DNA of 64,000 nucleotides from Helianthus annuus (Eukaryota; Streptophyta; Magnoliopsida; Asterales; Asteraceae). The position numbers and the translations under genes are program-made. This document shows, piece by piece, positions 45,329-55,991 of this stretch (its first letter is position 1; every line of letters begins with the position of its first letter). The stretch is taken from assembly GCF_002127325.2 (NCBI RefSeq), contig NC_035443.2:30117090-30181089 (forward strand), given 5' to 3'. Below the pieces are notes generated by a model. The model saw only the letters and a program-made list of their open reading frames with translations. It ran no database searches and was not told the DNA's origin.

Positions 45329-46583
45329 AGTCACACGAAAACCAAGCTTGTTACTAAAATAAAGGGTAAAAATAAAAAAAAAGTTTTGGTGGGTAAAAGG
45401 GTTTTAGGGTAAAGAAATGAAAGGTTTAGGCTCAAAGGGGTTAACTAGGGGGATTTTGGGTAGGTGAAAAAAAATGAAAAATAATGGTGTGGAAAGAAAA
45501 AGGGTTAGTCCTAATGCCTCCATCATTTACTTACTTGGGTTTAAGTTGGTAGGACCGGGAATGAATCGTCGTGGCAAGTTCTAGAGTCGTAAGAACCAAG
45601 TGGCTATTCACACAAGAAACGAAAAATGAGCATTTAGTCTAAAGATGTAAATTTGTATGCTCAATAAAGGCTCAAAACTCACTTTTTGTGGGAATGTGTT
45701 TTTCTATGTGATCTAGAATATATAATCAAATTTTAACTAAGCTTGTTATGCCGTTTCATAATTTTCGTATGTTGGTTCTTTTTATCACGACACTCTCGGT
45801 TGTAAATTTGTAAAAATATAACCTTATTAATCTTAGGATTCCTAACTTAAACTTTAGACAAGTAAAAAAAATGAGAATTTTTTGAAAAAATTTGGGGTGT
45901 TTAGCGGTTCTAATAGAGTTTTGTGTAAGGCTTGTTATTAGGACTTGCAAAATTTCAAGGTTTTAGCATCCCCCCCACACTTAAATTACACATTGTCCTC
46001 AATGTGTCCCAAAAATAAATTTTTAGGTTGATTAGATGTGTAATATGTTGTTAAAAGCAAAGATTTTATGTTACTGGCAGCCTGGACACGGCCCCGTGTC
46101 CGCTGGACACGACCCCGTGGTGAACTGCCAGTAACGAAAACTTACAGAAGGTGAACACGGGGGCGTGTTGGTTAGGCACGGCCCCGTGTCTAAAAAAACT
46201 TGCAGGAAAGTAACCAAACAGCAGTTTTGGTAGGTGAGCACGGGGGCGTGTCGGCTGGACACGTCCCCGTGTGGACGGTCTGTAAGCCTGAAAAACGGGT
46301 TCCTTCCTCCGGTTTTTCCATCCTGGCCTTATGAGTGCTAAGGCTTAGCACTCTAAGCCTCGGTTTGTACCTGTTTCATCACTTAATACCACACCAAGCA
46401 ACACAAATATCCTACATTACCATAGTTAATTGTTCCAAGCATAAACTAAAAGAAAAATAAAGCGGAAAATAAAGGTAGTCAAGGAAAGTAAATTGTTCAA
46501 CACTTGGCACGCAGGCCACAGACTGTTCGATAGATAAAAGGGACTTAAACCTGTGGGCTCGCCATCAACTCGCTCCTGCTCCT
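44701..46583 (-). other. 3' non-coding region of the Athila-type element
   Basis: No supported frame. Two CCCCCACACTT motifs (44702-44712 and about 45972-45982) are each followed by a perfect hairpin: TTTTGCTTG/CAAGCAAAA at 44717-44738 and ACACATTG/CAATGTGT at 45988-46007. A (TA)n tract is at 45297-45325. Three palindrome pairs lie at 46087/46108, 46156/46177 and 46239/46260. Confidence 0.75.
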
Positions 46584-47735
46584 TCAAACCCCCTTCTCCA
46601 TGTCCTCATCGCTATCATCACCTCCATCCCCCTGACCCGCCATGTACTCCCGGATGCTATCGATATCGTCTTGTATATCGTTGATGTTTCGTTCGATAGC
46701 ACCGACCCGGTGGTATGTATTGTTGGCAAGGTTGTAGGTGTTCCTGGTACACCTGAGGGTTTCCTGCAAAAGATCATGTAAGCTTTGAAAGTTAGGAAAA
46801 CCGCCTCCTTGTGATGAGGATTGACCCGGATCACCATGGGGTTGATATTGGTAGTGTGGAGGTGGTGCGTAAAGAACTAGGGCCTCCTGTGGGTTCCATG
46901 CATAGCCTTGCGTCCTTTGGAAGCTCACTGACCCGTCTTCCGCCTCATAAAGTAAGTTCATGGCTCGGCAAATGTGATAGTCAACTCGTCCCGACCATGG
47001 GCTTCTTTCAAAGGACCTTGGGATATGTGTGAAGTGCTTGAAGAGACGGTACACCCACCCTCCAAAGAAGATAGGTGTTGGAGCACGAGCAAGGCGGTTG
47101 AGATGCATGTTTCGTAGCAGGAGATATGGAACATCGAGAGGCTTCCGGTTGTGGATACAGTGAAGGACAACCAAATCTTTCAACCCTACAACGCCACTAC
47201 TGTCGTGACGTTGGGTAAGAGAGTAGGTGAGGAGCCTGTGAATGTAGCGATAGAGTGGGTCCCTCAGCTTAGTACTCTTGGTGCTGCTAGGGTTGTAGAT
47301 TCCTTCACCGATTTGAGCCCATGCAGCTTGACGTTCATTTTCATCCAAATCTCTTAATCCCCCGGTATTTTCCTCATTTCCCGATTCCTCTTCCCCGTAC
47401 AGTCCCACAATTACTCCAAACTGTGCCATAGAGATCGAGTACCTTGTCCCCCCACACCGAAATGCAACCCCTTCATTGTCAAATGGGTCACACCTTGAAG
47501 TGAAGGTAAAAGTGCTATAGAACTCCAAGGTGCATTGATGCACCGACCTAAGCCGAGTGGTTAATGCAACCCTTAGTGGTCCCGTAACGATGTTGTTGAA
47601 TCGGTCCAACTGGTTTACCAAGGTTAACAGGTCCGTGCATGCTCGTCTGGGGTACTCCTCGGGCCTTGTTTGAAGTAGCTCGTATCTTGCCCTAGCATCG
47701 AGTTCACTTGCATTGAACCTTGTGAACTTTTCCAT
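46584..47735 (-). CDS. Athila ORF1-like/env-position protein
   Basis: An unbroken 383-codon frame lies downstream of integrase, where Athila elements carry an extra (env-like) ORF. I chose ATG 47735 (MEKFTRFNASELDARARYEL) over an upstream in-frame start. The bases just before it, GTGTATTCTTTCAG, form a good splice acceptor, which fits expression from a spliced transcript. The central part has FRCGGTRYSISMAQFGVIVG, a pattern I associate with the Athila ORF1/plant-transposon protein family. The C-terminal third is Gln/Pro-rich, then a coiled coil and an acidic DDSDEDMEKG tail. No signal peptide or membrane segment is visible, so an envelope function is not supported by the sequence. It is the only intact ORF of this element. 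Confidence 0.65.
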   Translation of the reverse strand: MEKFTRFNASELDARARYELLQTRPEEYPRRACTDLLTLVNQLDRFNNIVTGPLRVALTTRLRSVHQCTLEFYSTFTFTSRCDPFDNEGVAFRCGGTRYSISMAQFGVIVGLYGEEESGNEENTGGLRDLDENERQAAWAQIGEGIYNPSSTKSTKLRDPLYRYIHRLLTYSLTQRHDSSGVVGLKDLVVLHCIHNRKPLDVPYLLLRNMHLNRLARAPTPIFFGGWVYRLFKHFTHIPRSFERSPWSGRVDYHICRAMNLLYEAEDGSVSFQRTQGYAWNPQEALVLYAPPPHYQYQPHGDPGQSSSQGGGFPNFQSLHDLLQETLRCTRNTYNLANNTYHRVGAIERNINDIQDDIDSIREYMAGQGDGGDDSDEDMEKGV

Positions 47736-48528
47736 CTGAAAGAATACACCAAAAATTAGCACGAAACAATGAGATTTTTAAAGAAACTGCAAACAGTGGG
47801 CTGGACACGGCCCCGTGTTCAGCGGGCACGGCCCCGTGTCCAGACGTCTGTAACCCAAAAACTTCATTTTTCGTCCCGGTCCCGAAAATCTGAAAATTTT
47901 TGGCCAAGTAGGTGCGGTTTCCCCCGAAAATGAAACCCCAAGTGCCGTTTTTCCCAAAATAACCCGTTTACCCTTCCAATTTCATCTTTTTCGGTTCAAA
48001 AACAAGGGTTTGAGGTTTTTGTGAGAAATCGGACAAATCTATCAACAATACAAGTGTATTTACTTCCCATTATACTAATCTAAACTAATACTAACAGATT
48101 ACATCAAAAATTTGAAGTTCAATCCGGATGAACTTGAAGAACCCTAGATTTTTCCCCAAATTTTGATGTTTCTACTACATGCAAATAACTAATCTAACTA
48201 CTAATGATGATAGAATCATACCTTGATGTTGTTAAACGTGGAAGTAACGTCGGAAATCTGCGGAAAATCGCCTTGAACCAGAGCGTTTTCGGCAAAACGG
48301 GGCGTGTGGAATGAGATAACTGTTATGAAATGGGGGGTTTTATCCCGTCAGTTGCGTCGACACGGCCCCATGTCTAGCGGACACGGCCTCGTGCCGAGCA
48401 AAAATTTTGAAATTTTTTTTTATGTGCTCGTGTGAGTGCCCATTTTTCCGAAAACATGGTTAGAAGACTTACCGGTTTGGATGTATACTCGTTTGTTTGC
48501 AACATTTCGAGTATGATGTGGATGCTTC

Positions 48529-50344
48529 TCATTCGTTAACCGTTTGAAGCGAGATCTCCTCTTCTTCATCCTCAATGGATCCTCGGTAGAGTTTTAGCCG
48601 TTGGCCATTGACTTTAAATGGAATACCATTTCGAGCTTTAATTTCTACTGCACCGTGAGGAAAAACATGGGTGACGGAAAAAAGGTCCTGACCACCTAGA
48701 TTTTAGTTTACCAGGAAATAATCAAAGTCGTGAATTAAACAAAAGAACTTGGTCTCCTACCCGAAATTCATTAGACTTAATATATTTATCGTGTAAATTT
48801 TTCATTCTTTCCTTATAAATTTTGGAGTTAGAGTACGCATAATTCCTTAATTCGTCTAATTCATTCATTTGACAGAATCGATTTTTACCTGCCGTTTCTA
48901 AGTCTAAGTTTACGCTTTTTATTGCCCAGTAGGCCTTGTGAGCTGTTTCTACTGGTAAGTGATAACTTTTTCCATAGACAAACTTATATGGGGTTGTGCC
49001 TATAGTGGTTTTATAAGCAGTTCGAAAAGCCCATAAAGCATCATCTAATTTATCCGCCCATTCCTTTTTATTTAACCCTACGGTTTTTTCAAGTATTCGT
49101 TTTAAACCTCTGTTAGTCACTTCGACTTGCCCATTTGTTTGAGGGTGATATGCTGTTGAGACCCGGTGATAGACCCCATACCTTGTTAATATTTTTTCGA
49201 GTTGATGATTGCAAAAATGGGTACCTCTATCACTTATAAAAGCTTTTGGTGTTCCAAAACGAGAGAATAACTTTTTCAGAAATTTTACCACCACTCTTCC
49301 ATCGTTTGTTGGAAGAGCTTCGGCTTCTGCCCATTTAGACAAGTAATCGACTGCCACAAGTATATATTTGTTTCCTTTTGACGGTGGGAAGGGTCCCATG
49401 AAATCGAGTCCCCACACATCAAAAATTTCACAAACGAGAATGCCGTTTTGAGGCATTTCCTTTTTGGAAGAAATATTACCTGATCTTTGGCAAGCATCAC
49501 ATGTCTTTACAAGATCTTGTGCATCTTTGTAAATGGTTGGCCAATAAAATCCTGAATCAAATACCTTTCGTGCGGTACTAGCGGCACCATGATGTCCTCC
49601 ATATGGACCTTCATGACAATGGCGGAGAATTCTTCGTGCTTCATTACCATGGACGCACCTTCATATGAGTTGGTCGGCACACATTTTGAAAAGATAAGGG
49701 TCTTCCCAAAAGTAATGCTTTACATCAGCAAAGAATTTCCTTCTTTGGTGATGTGGCCATCCTTTGGTGACTATACCGCCAACTAAATAATTAGCATAGT
49801 CGGCATACCATGGTTCTTGTCTACTCTCCATCATCTCCAAGGACTCTGTGGGAAATTTTTCGTTTATCTGCTCGTCCCTGGTTGCCTCCAAAGCTGGGTC
49901 TTCTAGGCGTGAAAGATGATCTGCAGCAGTGTTTTCTGCTCCTCTTTTGTCTTTGATTTCAATGTCGAACTCTTGGAGGAGTAGAATCCATCTGATCAAA
50001 CGGGGTTTTGCGTCTTGTTTCTTGAAGAGGTATCTGATAGCTGCATGATCTGTATAGACTACAGTTTTAGAAAGAACAAGGTAAGAACGGAATTTATCAA
50101 AAGCAAACACCACAGCTAGTAATTCTTTTTCTGTAGTTGTGTAATTTTCTTGTGCATCGTTAAGCGTTTTACTAGCATAATAATTTGGGTGGAAATGCTT
50201 CTCTTTTCGTTGTCCCAAGACTGCTCCAACAGCAAAGTCACTTGCATCACACATGATTTCAAAAGGAAATTTCCAATCAGGCGCTATCATGATAGGTGCA
50301 TTGACTAGCATTTCCTTGAGGGTTAGAAATGCTTGATTGCGCAT
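48529..50344 (-). pseudogene. RNase H and integrase region of pol, broken
   Basis: From 50344 the frame encodes RNase H with [33 protein letters not shown] and AADHLSRL, covering the acidic catalytic positions. A TGA at 49661-49663 interrupts a frame that continues unchanged into the integrase. There follow an HHCC zinc finger (HCHEG, HHG, CDACQ) and the DDE core with [15 protein letters not shown] and GQVEVTNRG. After 48722 another TGA and a frameshift precede the C-terminal part, in which HVFPHGAVEIKARNGIPF is readable down to a TGA at 48529-48531. No chromodomain is seen. The ancestral protein would process and insert element cDNA; this copy cannot encode it intact. Confidence 0.85.
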
Positions 50345-51470
50345 TCCTTGTCAAAGATGAAAGGTGCATCTTTTTCAAGTAACTTTGTTAGAGGTCTTGA
50401 AAATTTTGAAAAGTCCTTGATAAACCTTCTATAAAATCCGGCATGCCCTAAGAAACTTCTGATTGCTCTAACGGAGGATGGTGGAGGCAATCGAGAAATA
50501 GTTTCTATTTTTGCTAGATCAACTTCCATACCTTCGCTCGAGATTTTATGACCGAGTACTATGCCCTCTGTTACCATGAAATGACATTTTTCCCAGTTAA
50601 GGGCGAGGTTAGTTTCCTCACATCGGGATAGCATTCGTTCAAGGTTATCGAGGCATTGGTCATATGAGTCTCCAAAGATAGAAAAGTCGTCCATGAAGAC
50701 TTCCATTGTCTTTTCTATCATATCATGGAAAATGGCTACCATACAACGTTGGAATGTTGCAGGTGCATTACATAGACCGAATGGCATGCGTCGATAGGCA
50801 AAAGTTCCGTAGGGGCATGTGAAAGTTGTTTTCTCTTGGTCTTCAGGTGCTATTGGTATTTGAAAGTAACCTGAAAAACCATCCAAGAAACAATAAAATT
50901 TATGACCGGATAGTCGTTCTAACATTTGATCAATGAAGGGCAAAGGGAAGTGGTCTTTCCTTGTTGCTTCATTTAATCGTCTATAGTCTATACAAACTCT
51001 CCATCCTGTGAGGTTCTTGTCGGTATTAATTCATTTTTTTTCATTAGTTATTACCGTTATACCTCCTTTCTTTGGGACTACTTGGACAGGGCTCACCCAT
51101 GGGCTATCGGAGATAGGATAGATTAGTCCGGCGTCAAGTAGCTTGATGACTTCATTTTTAACCACTTCTTGTACATTGGGATTTACTCTTCGTTGTGGTT
51201 GAATTACTGTTTTGTAGTCATGATTCATTAGAATTTTGTGCGTGCACATGGAAGGACTTATTCCTTTAATATCTACAAGCTTCCAAGCGATCGCATTTTT
51301 GTGTTTTTTAAGAAGATTAACTAATTTCTCTTTTTCTACGCTACTTAATTTAGATGAAATAATTACGGGCAAATTACCATCTTTGTCTAGAAAAGCATAT
51401 TCCAAACCTTTAGGAAGTTCTTTGAGCTCAATGGGTGGGTCTTTAGGAGACACCTTATTTTATGGCTCAT
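50323..51470 (-). pseudogene. Reverse transcriptase region of pol, frameshifted
   Basis: Two pieces in the same frame (51453-51031 and 50943-50323) flank a shifted segment. The N-terminal piece has SPWVSPVQVVPKKGG. An extra A in an A8 tract near 51040 shifts the frame, and a second small indel around 51010 restores it. The second piece has LDGFSGYFQI, RMPFGLCNAPATFQ, FMDDFSIFG (the YxDD box with Phe) and FLGHAGFYRRFI. A further shift near 50335 separates it from RNase H. A TAA at about 51462-51464 lies just upstream. Confidence 0.85.
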
Positions 51471-51580
51471 CTAGATCAAGAACCTTAAAGGTTTGTTCTA
51501 TAGCGATCTCTTCTTCAACAAAGTGGTCATCTTCTTCAGTTGTATCGGGTGGCTCATCTTCATCTTCAATTAGGGGGTCA

Positions 51581-52843
51581 TTATTTCATTGAACGCTCAA
51601 GATCTATGCTCCTTTTGAATGCCCCTAATTGAAGAGGTAGGTTGTTAAATTTCCGGTTTTTCAAAGCTTTATGAGTTTTCACAAAAGGTTTTCCTAAGAC
51701 TAGAGGAGCGTCATCGAGGATGACAAAGTCGGTTGGAATAACTATTTGATTTGTTTGAACCAAGACATCCTCAACCACACCGATTGATTTTATTACCTTT
51801 CGATCGGATAGAAAAATGGGTATTTGAAGTGGAGAAAAATCATTAATACTTAATTTTTCAAAAATATAGTTAGGCATTATGTTAACACAAAGATCTTTAT
51901 CAATGGTGATATTACTAATAAAGGAATTTTGAAAGAAACATGGAACCGGTGTAATGTTAATTTCAAAAGGATCTTCTTTTATTAGCGAGGTTTGATCATT
52001 TGTTAACTTAACACTTACCATTTCTTCAATTTTAGCACTAGTGTTTAACTCTTTTAAAAACTTGGCATGAGGGGTTACTAGACAATGATTTTGGAAAGAA
52101 GGTGACAAGAGATTAATTTCTTCGAAATTAGACTCTTCTTGTAATTTAGTGTTATCGTCCTCACCTCTTTCGTTGTTTAACTCATGTGTCGGTTTTTCAC
52201 TTTCTCGTTCTTCCATTTTTACATTTTCAACTATCTCTACGTTATTATTACAATTTAATTCTTCTCTTGCGCAGGACTCCTCTTCCCTTGCGCGAGATTC
52301 TTTTATGCAACGTTCGATAGTTTTAATGTGTTCTAATATCCTATTGGTCACTTCGGTGAGAGAGAAAGAATTGGGATCCTCAAAGCTTGAATCCGGTTGT
52401 TCGATCCTTGGCTCCTCATAGTACCCACATGAAGTAGATGGTTCACACCATTGTTCTTCATTGTAAGTATATGATGGATAAGGGTCGAAACTTTGTTCTT
52501 CATAGTACTCATATGAGGTGGGTTGTTCATGCCATGGTTCCTCATAATAAGTGTATGAAGGTTGTGGTTCATATCTTGACTCCTCAAAGTATGAGTATGA
52601 AGGCTCACACCTTGGTTCATCAAAACATGAGTATGAGGGAGAAGGTTCATACCTTGGGTCTTCATAGGATGTGTATGAAGTTGATGGCTCGTACCTGGGC
52701 TCCTCATAATGGTTGTATGAATTGGATGGTTGAAACAAGTTACAATATTGTACCGAGTGCGGGTTTCCACAATTAGTGCAATAGTCTCTCATATAATCAT
52801 CCTACTTATAGGTGTAGTTGTAACCTCCTAAGTATTGATCCAT
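51581..52843 (-). pseudogene. Zinc-knuckle / Tyr-Pro repeat / degenerate protease frame
   Basis: Starting at ATG 52843, a TAG at 52802-52804 follows after 13 codons, and the frame then stays open for 403 codons from 52792. Near its start is CTNCGNPHSVQYC, a CCHC knuckle with one residue fewer than usual between Cys2 and His. About eight degenerate repeats of 14 residues follow (type YEEPRYEPSTSYTS). An acidic middle segment precedes a retropepsin-like region containing NIMPNYIFEKL and LVLGKPFVKTHKAL. The expected D-[TL]-G-A-S active-site motif is not readable (it appears as DKDLCVNIMP), so the protease looks inactive. The capsid part of Gag is absent. Confidence 0.7.
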
Positions 52844-53223
52844 AAGAATCACTCAGCAGACCACAACTGAGTCTCGGGACCAGAAAACAAAAACAAAGAC
52901 GGAAACAGAAGGCTGGACACGGCCCCGTGTCTGGTGAACACGGCCCCGTGTTCAGGGTCTGTATCTGGGCGTTTTAATTAAAGTTACTGGTCACGTTGAG
53001 CACGGGGGCGTGTTCAGTGAGCACGACCCCGTGTTCAGACTCTGTATCTAGGTATCTAACTAAAAAATATGCAGCACGGGGGCGTGTTCAGTGAGCACGG
53101 CCCCGTGTTCAGGCTACTGTAAATGCAAACTAAACTAAAATGCAGAAAAATGTGCGCGCGTTTTAAAAAGGTTTTGAAAAACTGATTAGGCCGTCGATTT
53201 TAAGCTTTCTTAAAATCCTTGTG
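52844..53223 (-). other. Leader of the Athila-type element with paired palindromes
   Basis: About 380 bp between primer site and first ORF. It contains three palindrome pairs at 52918/52939, 53001/53022 and 53075/53096, each pair spaced 21 bp. Confidence 0.85.
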
Positions 53224-53241
53224 TCCCCGGCAACGGCGCCA
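53224..53241 (-). other. Primer-binding site (tRNA-Asp)
   Basis: The minus strand reads TGGCGCCGTTGCCGGGGA, complementary over 18 bases to the 3' end of plant tRNA-Asp as I recall it. It lies six bases inside the 5' LTR end. Confidence 0.88.
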
Positions 53242-53247
53242 AAAACT

Positions 53248-54942
53248 TGATGTGCGTTAGGTGTGATATATTTTTAATGTATATTTTAAGCCCTTTTTAC
53301 ACTTTTAGCCAAGTTTTAAATTTATAAAACACGATATTTACTAACACTAAACACACATATGGGCAAGTGCACCCATCATGGACGTAGTATAGTGTTGGTA
53401 AGATACCGAGGTCGTCCAAGGACACAAGAGCTTTTAGTACAGGTTTATCCTCAACGTCTAATCAAATCAAAAAGTTAGAAAAGGTTTTTAAACTAAGAAA
53501 ATAAAAACTAACTAAATGCTGAAAAATAAAATAAAAATAAAAACAGATAGACAAGATGAATCACTTGGATCCGACTCGTGTATTAGTATAACCTTTGATT
53601 ATTTTCGCACTTTTGTTTAAGAGATTATCTTAGTTATTGTAGTAGGCCCCTCTTTTGAAGGCGACGTTACCCTCAACCCAGTAGTTTGAGTCAGCAAGGA
53701 TATAATCCTAAAGGGTTGGATTATTGGAAGATAATGAATTAAGTTATTAATGCAAATTATGGTAGACCCCGCTTTTGGCGGTGACGTTACCCTCGACTAA
53801 GTAGTCTGAGTCAGCAGGGATACAGTCCTAAATAGCCGGGTTATAGTATTAATAGTAGTTAACTTATGAGGGGGTCAAAGAGTTTGGATCCCCGCCATCC
53901 AATACCTATGGGTATTGAAGGAGATCCTACTAAATTTGACCCAGGTCCCTTGCAGGACCTCTAAACGCTGAACAAGGGCAAGACCCTTACAAAACCGTTC
54001 CCTTAACCCCCGACCAGGTAGCCAACATACCTCCATATAGACCGTGGAGATATGAATGGTGAAAATCTTTTATTTTATATAGACAGTAAAATAATGCCAA
54101 GACACCATGGACAAACGATAAGGAAAGATCACCTTCAACATAAGCAACTAGTTATTAAAGTCATTAATACAAAACCAAATAAAAAGTGCAAAAGATTAAA
54201 AATAAAAAGTATTATACTAAACACTTGTCTTCACCAAGTGATGTAAGAGACTTAGGCAAACATGGCCTTGATTGTCAAGAACTCTTACGATCAATCTTGG
54301 ATCCCGAGACGACTCACACACTCTATGATGGACAATGGATTATGGTGGTGGATGATGGTGTTATGGTGGTGGTGGGTGGTGGGTGGTGGATGAAGTGTGA
54401 GAGAGGTGGTGTGCCAAGGGATGAGTTGAAATGAAACCAAGCACTCCTATTTATAGGCTGAACAGAAGGCTGGGCACGGCCCCGTGTCCGCCGGACACGC
54501 CCCCGTGCCTGTCTGATACTCTCTCTCCTCATTAATTGTAATTCGCAATTACAATTAATGCGCCTGCTGTACTTTCGCCACGCCCCCGTGTTCACTGGAC
54601 ACGGCCCCGTGGTGGGCAATAGAAGCTTCTATAGGTTTGTCTTTTCTGCTGCTTCTTGGGCACGGCCCCGTGCTGGCTGAGCACGGGGCGTGTTCAGTCT
54701 TCTGTCTTCTCTATTTTGCTTGGGAGGATGCTGTTGAGGAGTCGGGCAATCCACTTATGTTCCTTTTCTTGTATTTATGTTAGATTTAGCTGTCTTTTTG
54801 CTTCTTTTGTGAATTTGAGCTCATTTAATCCTGAAAATACAAAAGGAAGACAAAAGCACTCTTTTTCCAACATTAGTACTTAAAAAGGGTTAGTTTTATG
54901 CCTCATTTGATGTAATTTATATGTTGCATTTTACACACATCA
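53248..54942 (-). repeat. 5' LTR of the Athila-type element
   Basis: The LTR is 1695 bp, bounded by TGATGTGCG and ACACATCA. A roughly 122-bp tandem duplication (GGCGACGTTACCCTC at about 53661 and GGTGACGTTACCCTC at about 53780) is absent from the solo LTR at 30271-31841. A minus-strand TATAAATA is at 54448-54455. Palindrome pairs lie at 54475/54496, 54579/54600 and 54661/54682, just downstream of nothing coding. Confidence 0.93.
54448..54455 (-). promoter_or_regulatory. Predicted LTR TATA box
   Basis: TATAAATAG on the minus strand in the 5' LTR, in the orientation of the element. The solo LTR has CATAAATA at the same place (31350-31357), one base away from consensus. Confidence 0.6.
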
Positions 54943-54947
54943 GGTCA

Positions 54948-55620
54948 CATGTGGGATTGCTGTGTGGACTTGGGCCGAGTGCAAACAAGTGGGGTGTGGG
55001 AGTGTGCGGTCAAACGAGGGTGTGCAAGATGATTTGGGTGTGCAACTGCACATTTATAAACTAAATATTTAAAGTATTAAAATTCACACAGCCATTTAAA
55101 CACAACCAATCAACTATAATAAATCACATTTAACAAGTTCGTATAAATACAACGTATAATGGTACGCGAAATTCGAAGTTATAATCCCGAAGTACAAGTT
55201 GTCACAATACCACTAAAATAACACAAGGATACCCATAACCAACCCAAACTTATAGAATAAGGGAGCCCGATTGAAACACTCGCCTAATTGATTAGCCTAA
55301 TAGTCTAGACCCAACAAAAACACAATACGATGTCGATTATTCACGTATGGGTGGCAACCTTGAAGCCAAGGAAAACCAAACGTTGCTTGTTGACAGATTC
55401 ATGATCTAATCATTGATTTGAATTCGTCCCTTCTCCAGTAAGTACTTCTTTCTAAATCCTAATGAATGATCTTGATCAATCGGAATAAAATCCATAATCT
55501 AAAAACAATCGTGAATCGTCGTCCCTACTGTTTTGCTGCTACAATCGTGAATCATCGTCCCTGCTGTTTTGCAGCTGAAATCGGAAGAAAATCACTGAAA
55601 TCAGAATAAATCATTGGTTA
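54948..55620. other. Intergenic, no gene seen
   Basis: Non-coding sequence right of the Athila-type insertion. GGTGTGGGAGTGTGCGGTCA at about 54992-55011 echoes the insertion site. A short near-duplication (AATCGTCGTCCCTACTGTTTTG and AATCATCGTCCCTGCTGTTTTG) lies at about 55513-55573. Confidence 0.6.
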
Positions 55621-55770
55621 TGCAGTTTATGCAGAATTTTATAGTTTTACTTTTATAGTTTATGCAGAATTTTATAGTATTATAGTTTATGTAGAATTTT
55701 ATGCAGTTTATAGTTCATGTAGAATTTTATAGTTTGTGATTTGTGCAGAATTTTATAATTTATGTAGAAT
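55621..55770. repeat. Tandem TTTATGCAGAATTTTATAG-like repeats
   Basis: About seven degenerate copies of a 19-25-bp unit, each with GTAGAATTTTAT or GCAGAATTTTAT. AT-rich minisatellite. Confidence 0.8.
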
Positions 55771-55802
55771 TATAATCGGGTTGTCTTTTGGTTTATCGGG
55801 TA

Positions 55803-55991
55803 GTGAAGCTAGCTTTGGTTTTATCGGTTGCAACTGCAACCGTTGAAAGATGTTTTTCTAAATTGAATCTTGCCAAGACGGATTTACGCAATCGAATGGG
55901 CCCATAATTTTTTAACAATGTCATGCTTTGTGCAGTTGAAAAGGGTTTGTTTCATAAAGTAAAAAATGACGACGTGAAAAAAAGAAGATGA
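55803..55991 (+). pseudogene. hAT-type transposase / zinc finger MYM-type 1-like C-terminal fragment
   Basis: A 63-codon stretch reads LALVLSVATATVERCFSKLN, KTDLRNRMG and CAVEKGLFHKVKNDDVKKR, the pattern of the hAT C-terminal dimerisation region in plant ZMYM1-like proteins. A TAA interrupts it (at about 55905-55907), and a TGA ends it at 55989-55991. No other part of a transposase is visible nearby. It is an isolated relic upstream of the DUF538 gene. Confidence 0.75.

Larger units (their letters stand above)
44446..54942 (-). mobile_element. Athila-type Ty3/gypsy retrotransposon with truncated 3' LTR
   Basis: This 10.5-kb element has a perfect GGTCA duplication (44441-44445 and 54943-54947). 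Read on the minus strand the order is: 5' LTR, tRNA-Asp primer site, a leader with paired palindromes, a zinc-knuckle/protease-like frame, reverse transcriptase, RNase H, integrase, a separate 383-codon ORF, about 1.9 kb of non-coding DNA, and a 255-bp remnant of the 3' LTR. The primer site, the absence of a chromodomain and the extra ORF after pol place it with the Athila/Tat branch. Frameshifts and stops in every pol segment make it defective. A capsid domain is not visible between the primer site and the zinc knuckle. Confidence 0.92.

Noticed and set aside
46071..46262. Short frames with DTGPCP or HGAVP-type peptide repeats (also at 31353-31583 and 54323-54619)
   Set aside because: They are translations of the GC-rich palindrome pairs in LTR and non-coding DNA; frames differ between copies.
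46584..47735. Viral-type envelope glycoprotein
   Set aside because: Position matches the env-like slot of Athila elements, but no signal peptide, membrane segment or glycoprotein features are visible.
52348..52776. Open frames on both strands overlapping the zinc-knuckle frame
   Set aside because: Shadows of the 42-bp repetitive coding sequence; the minus frame with the zinc knuckle and protease-like region is the supported one.
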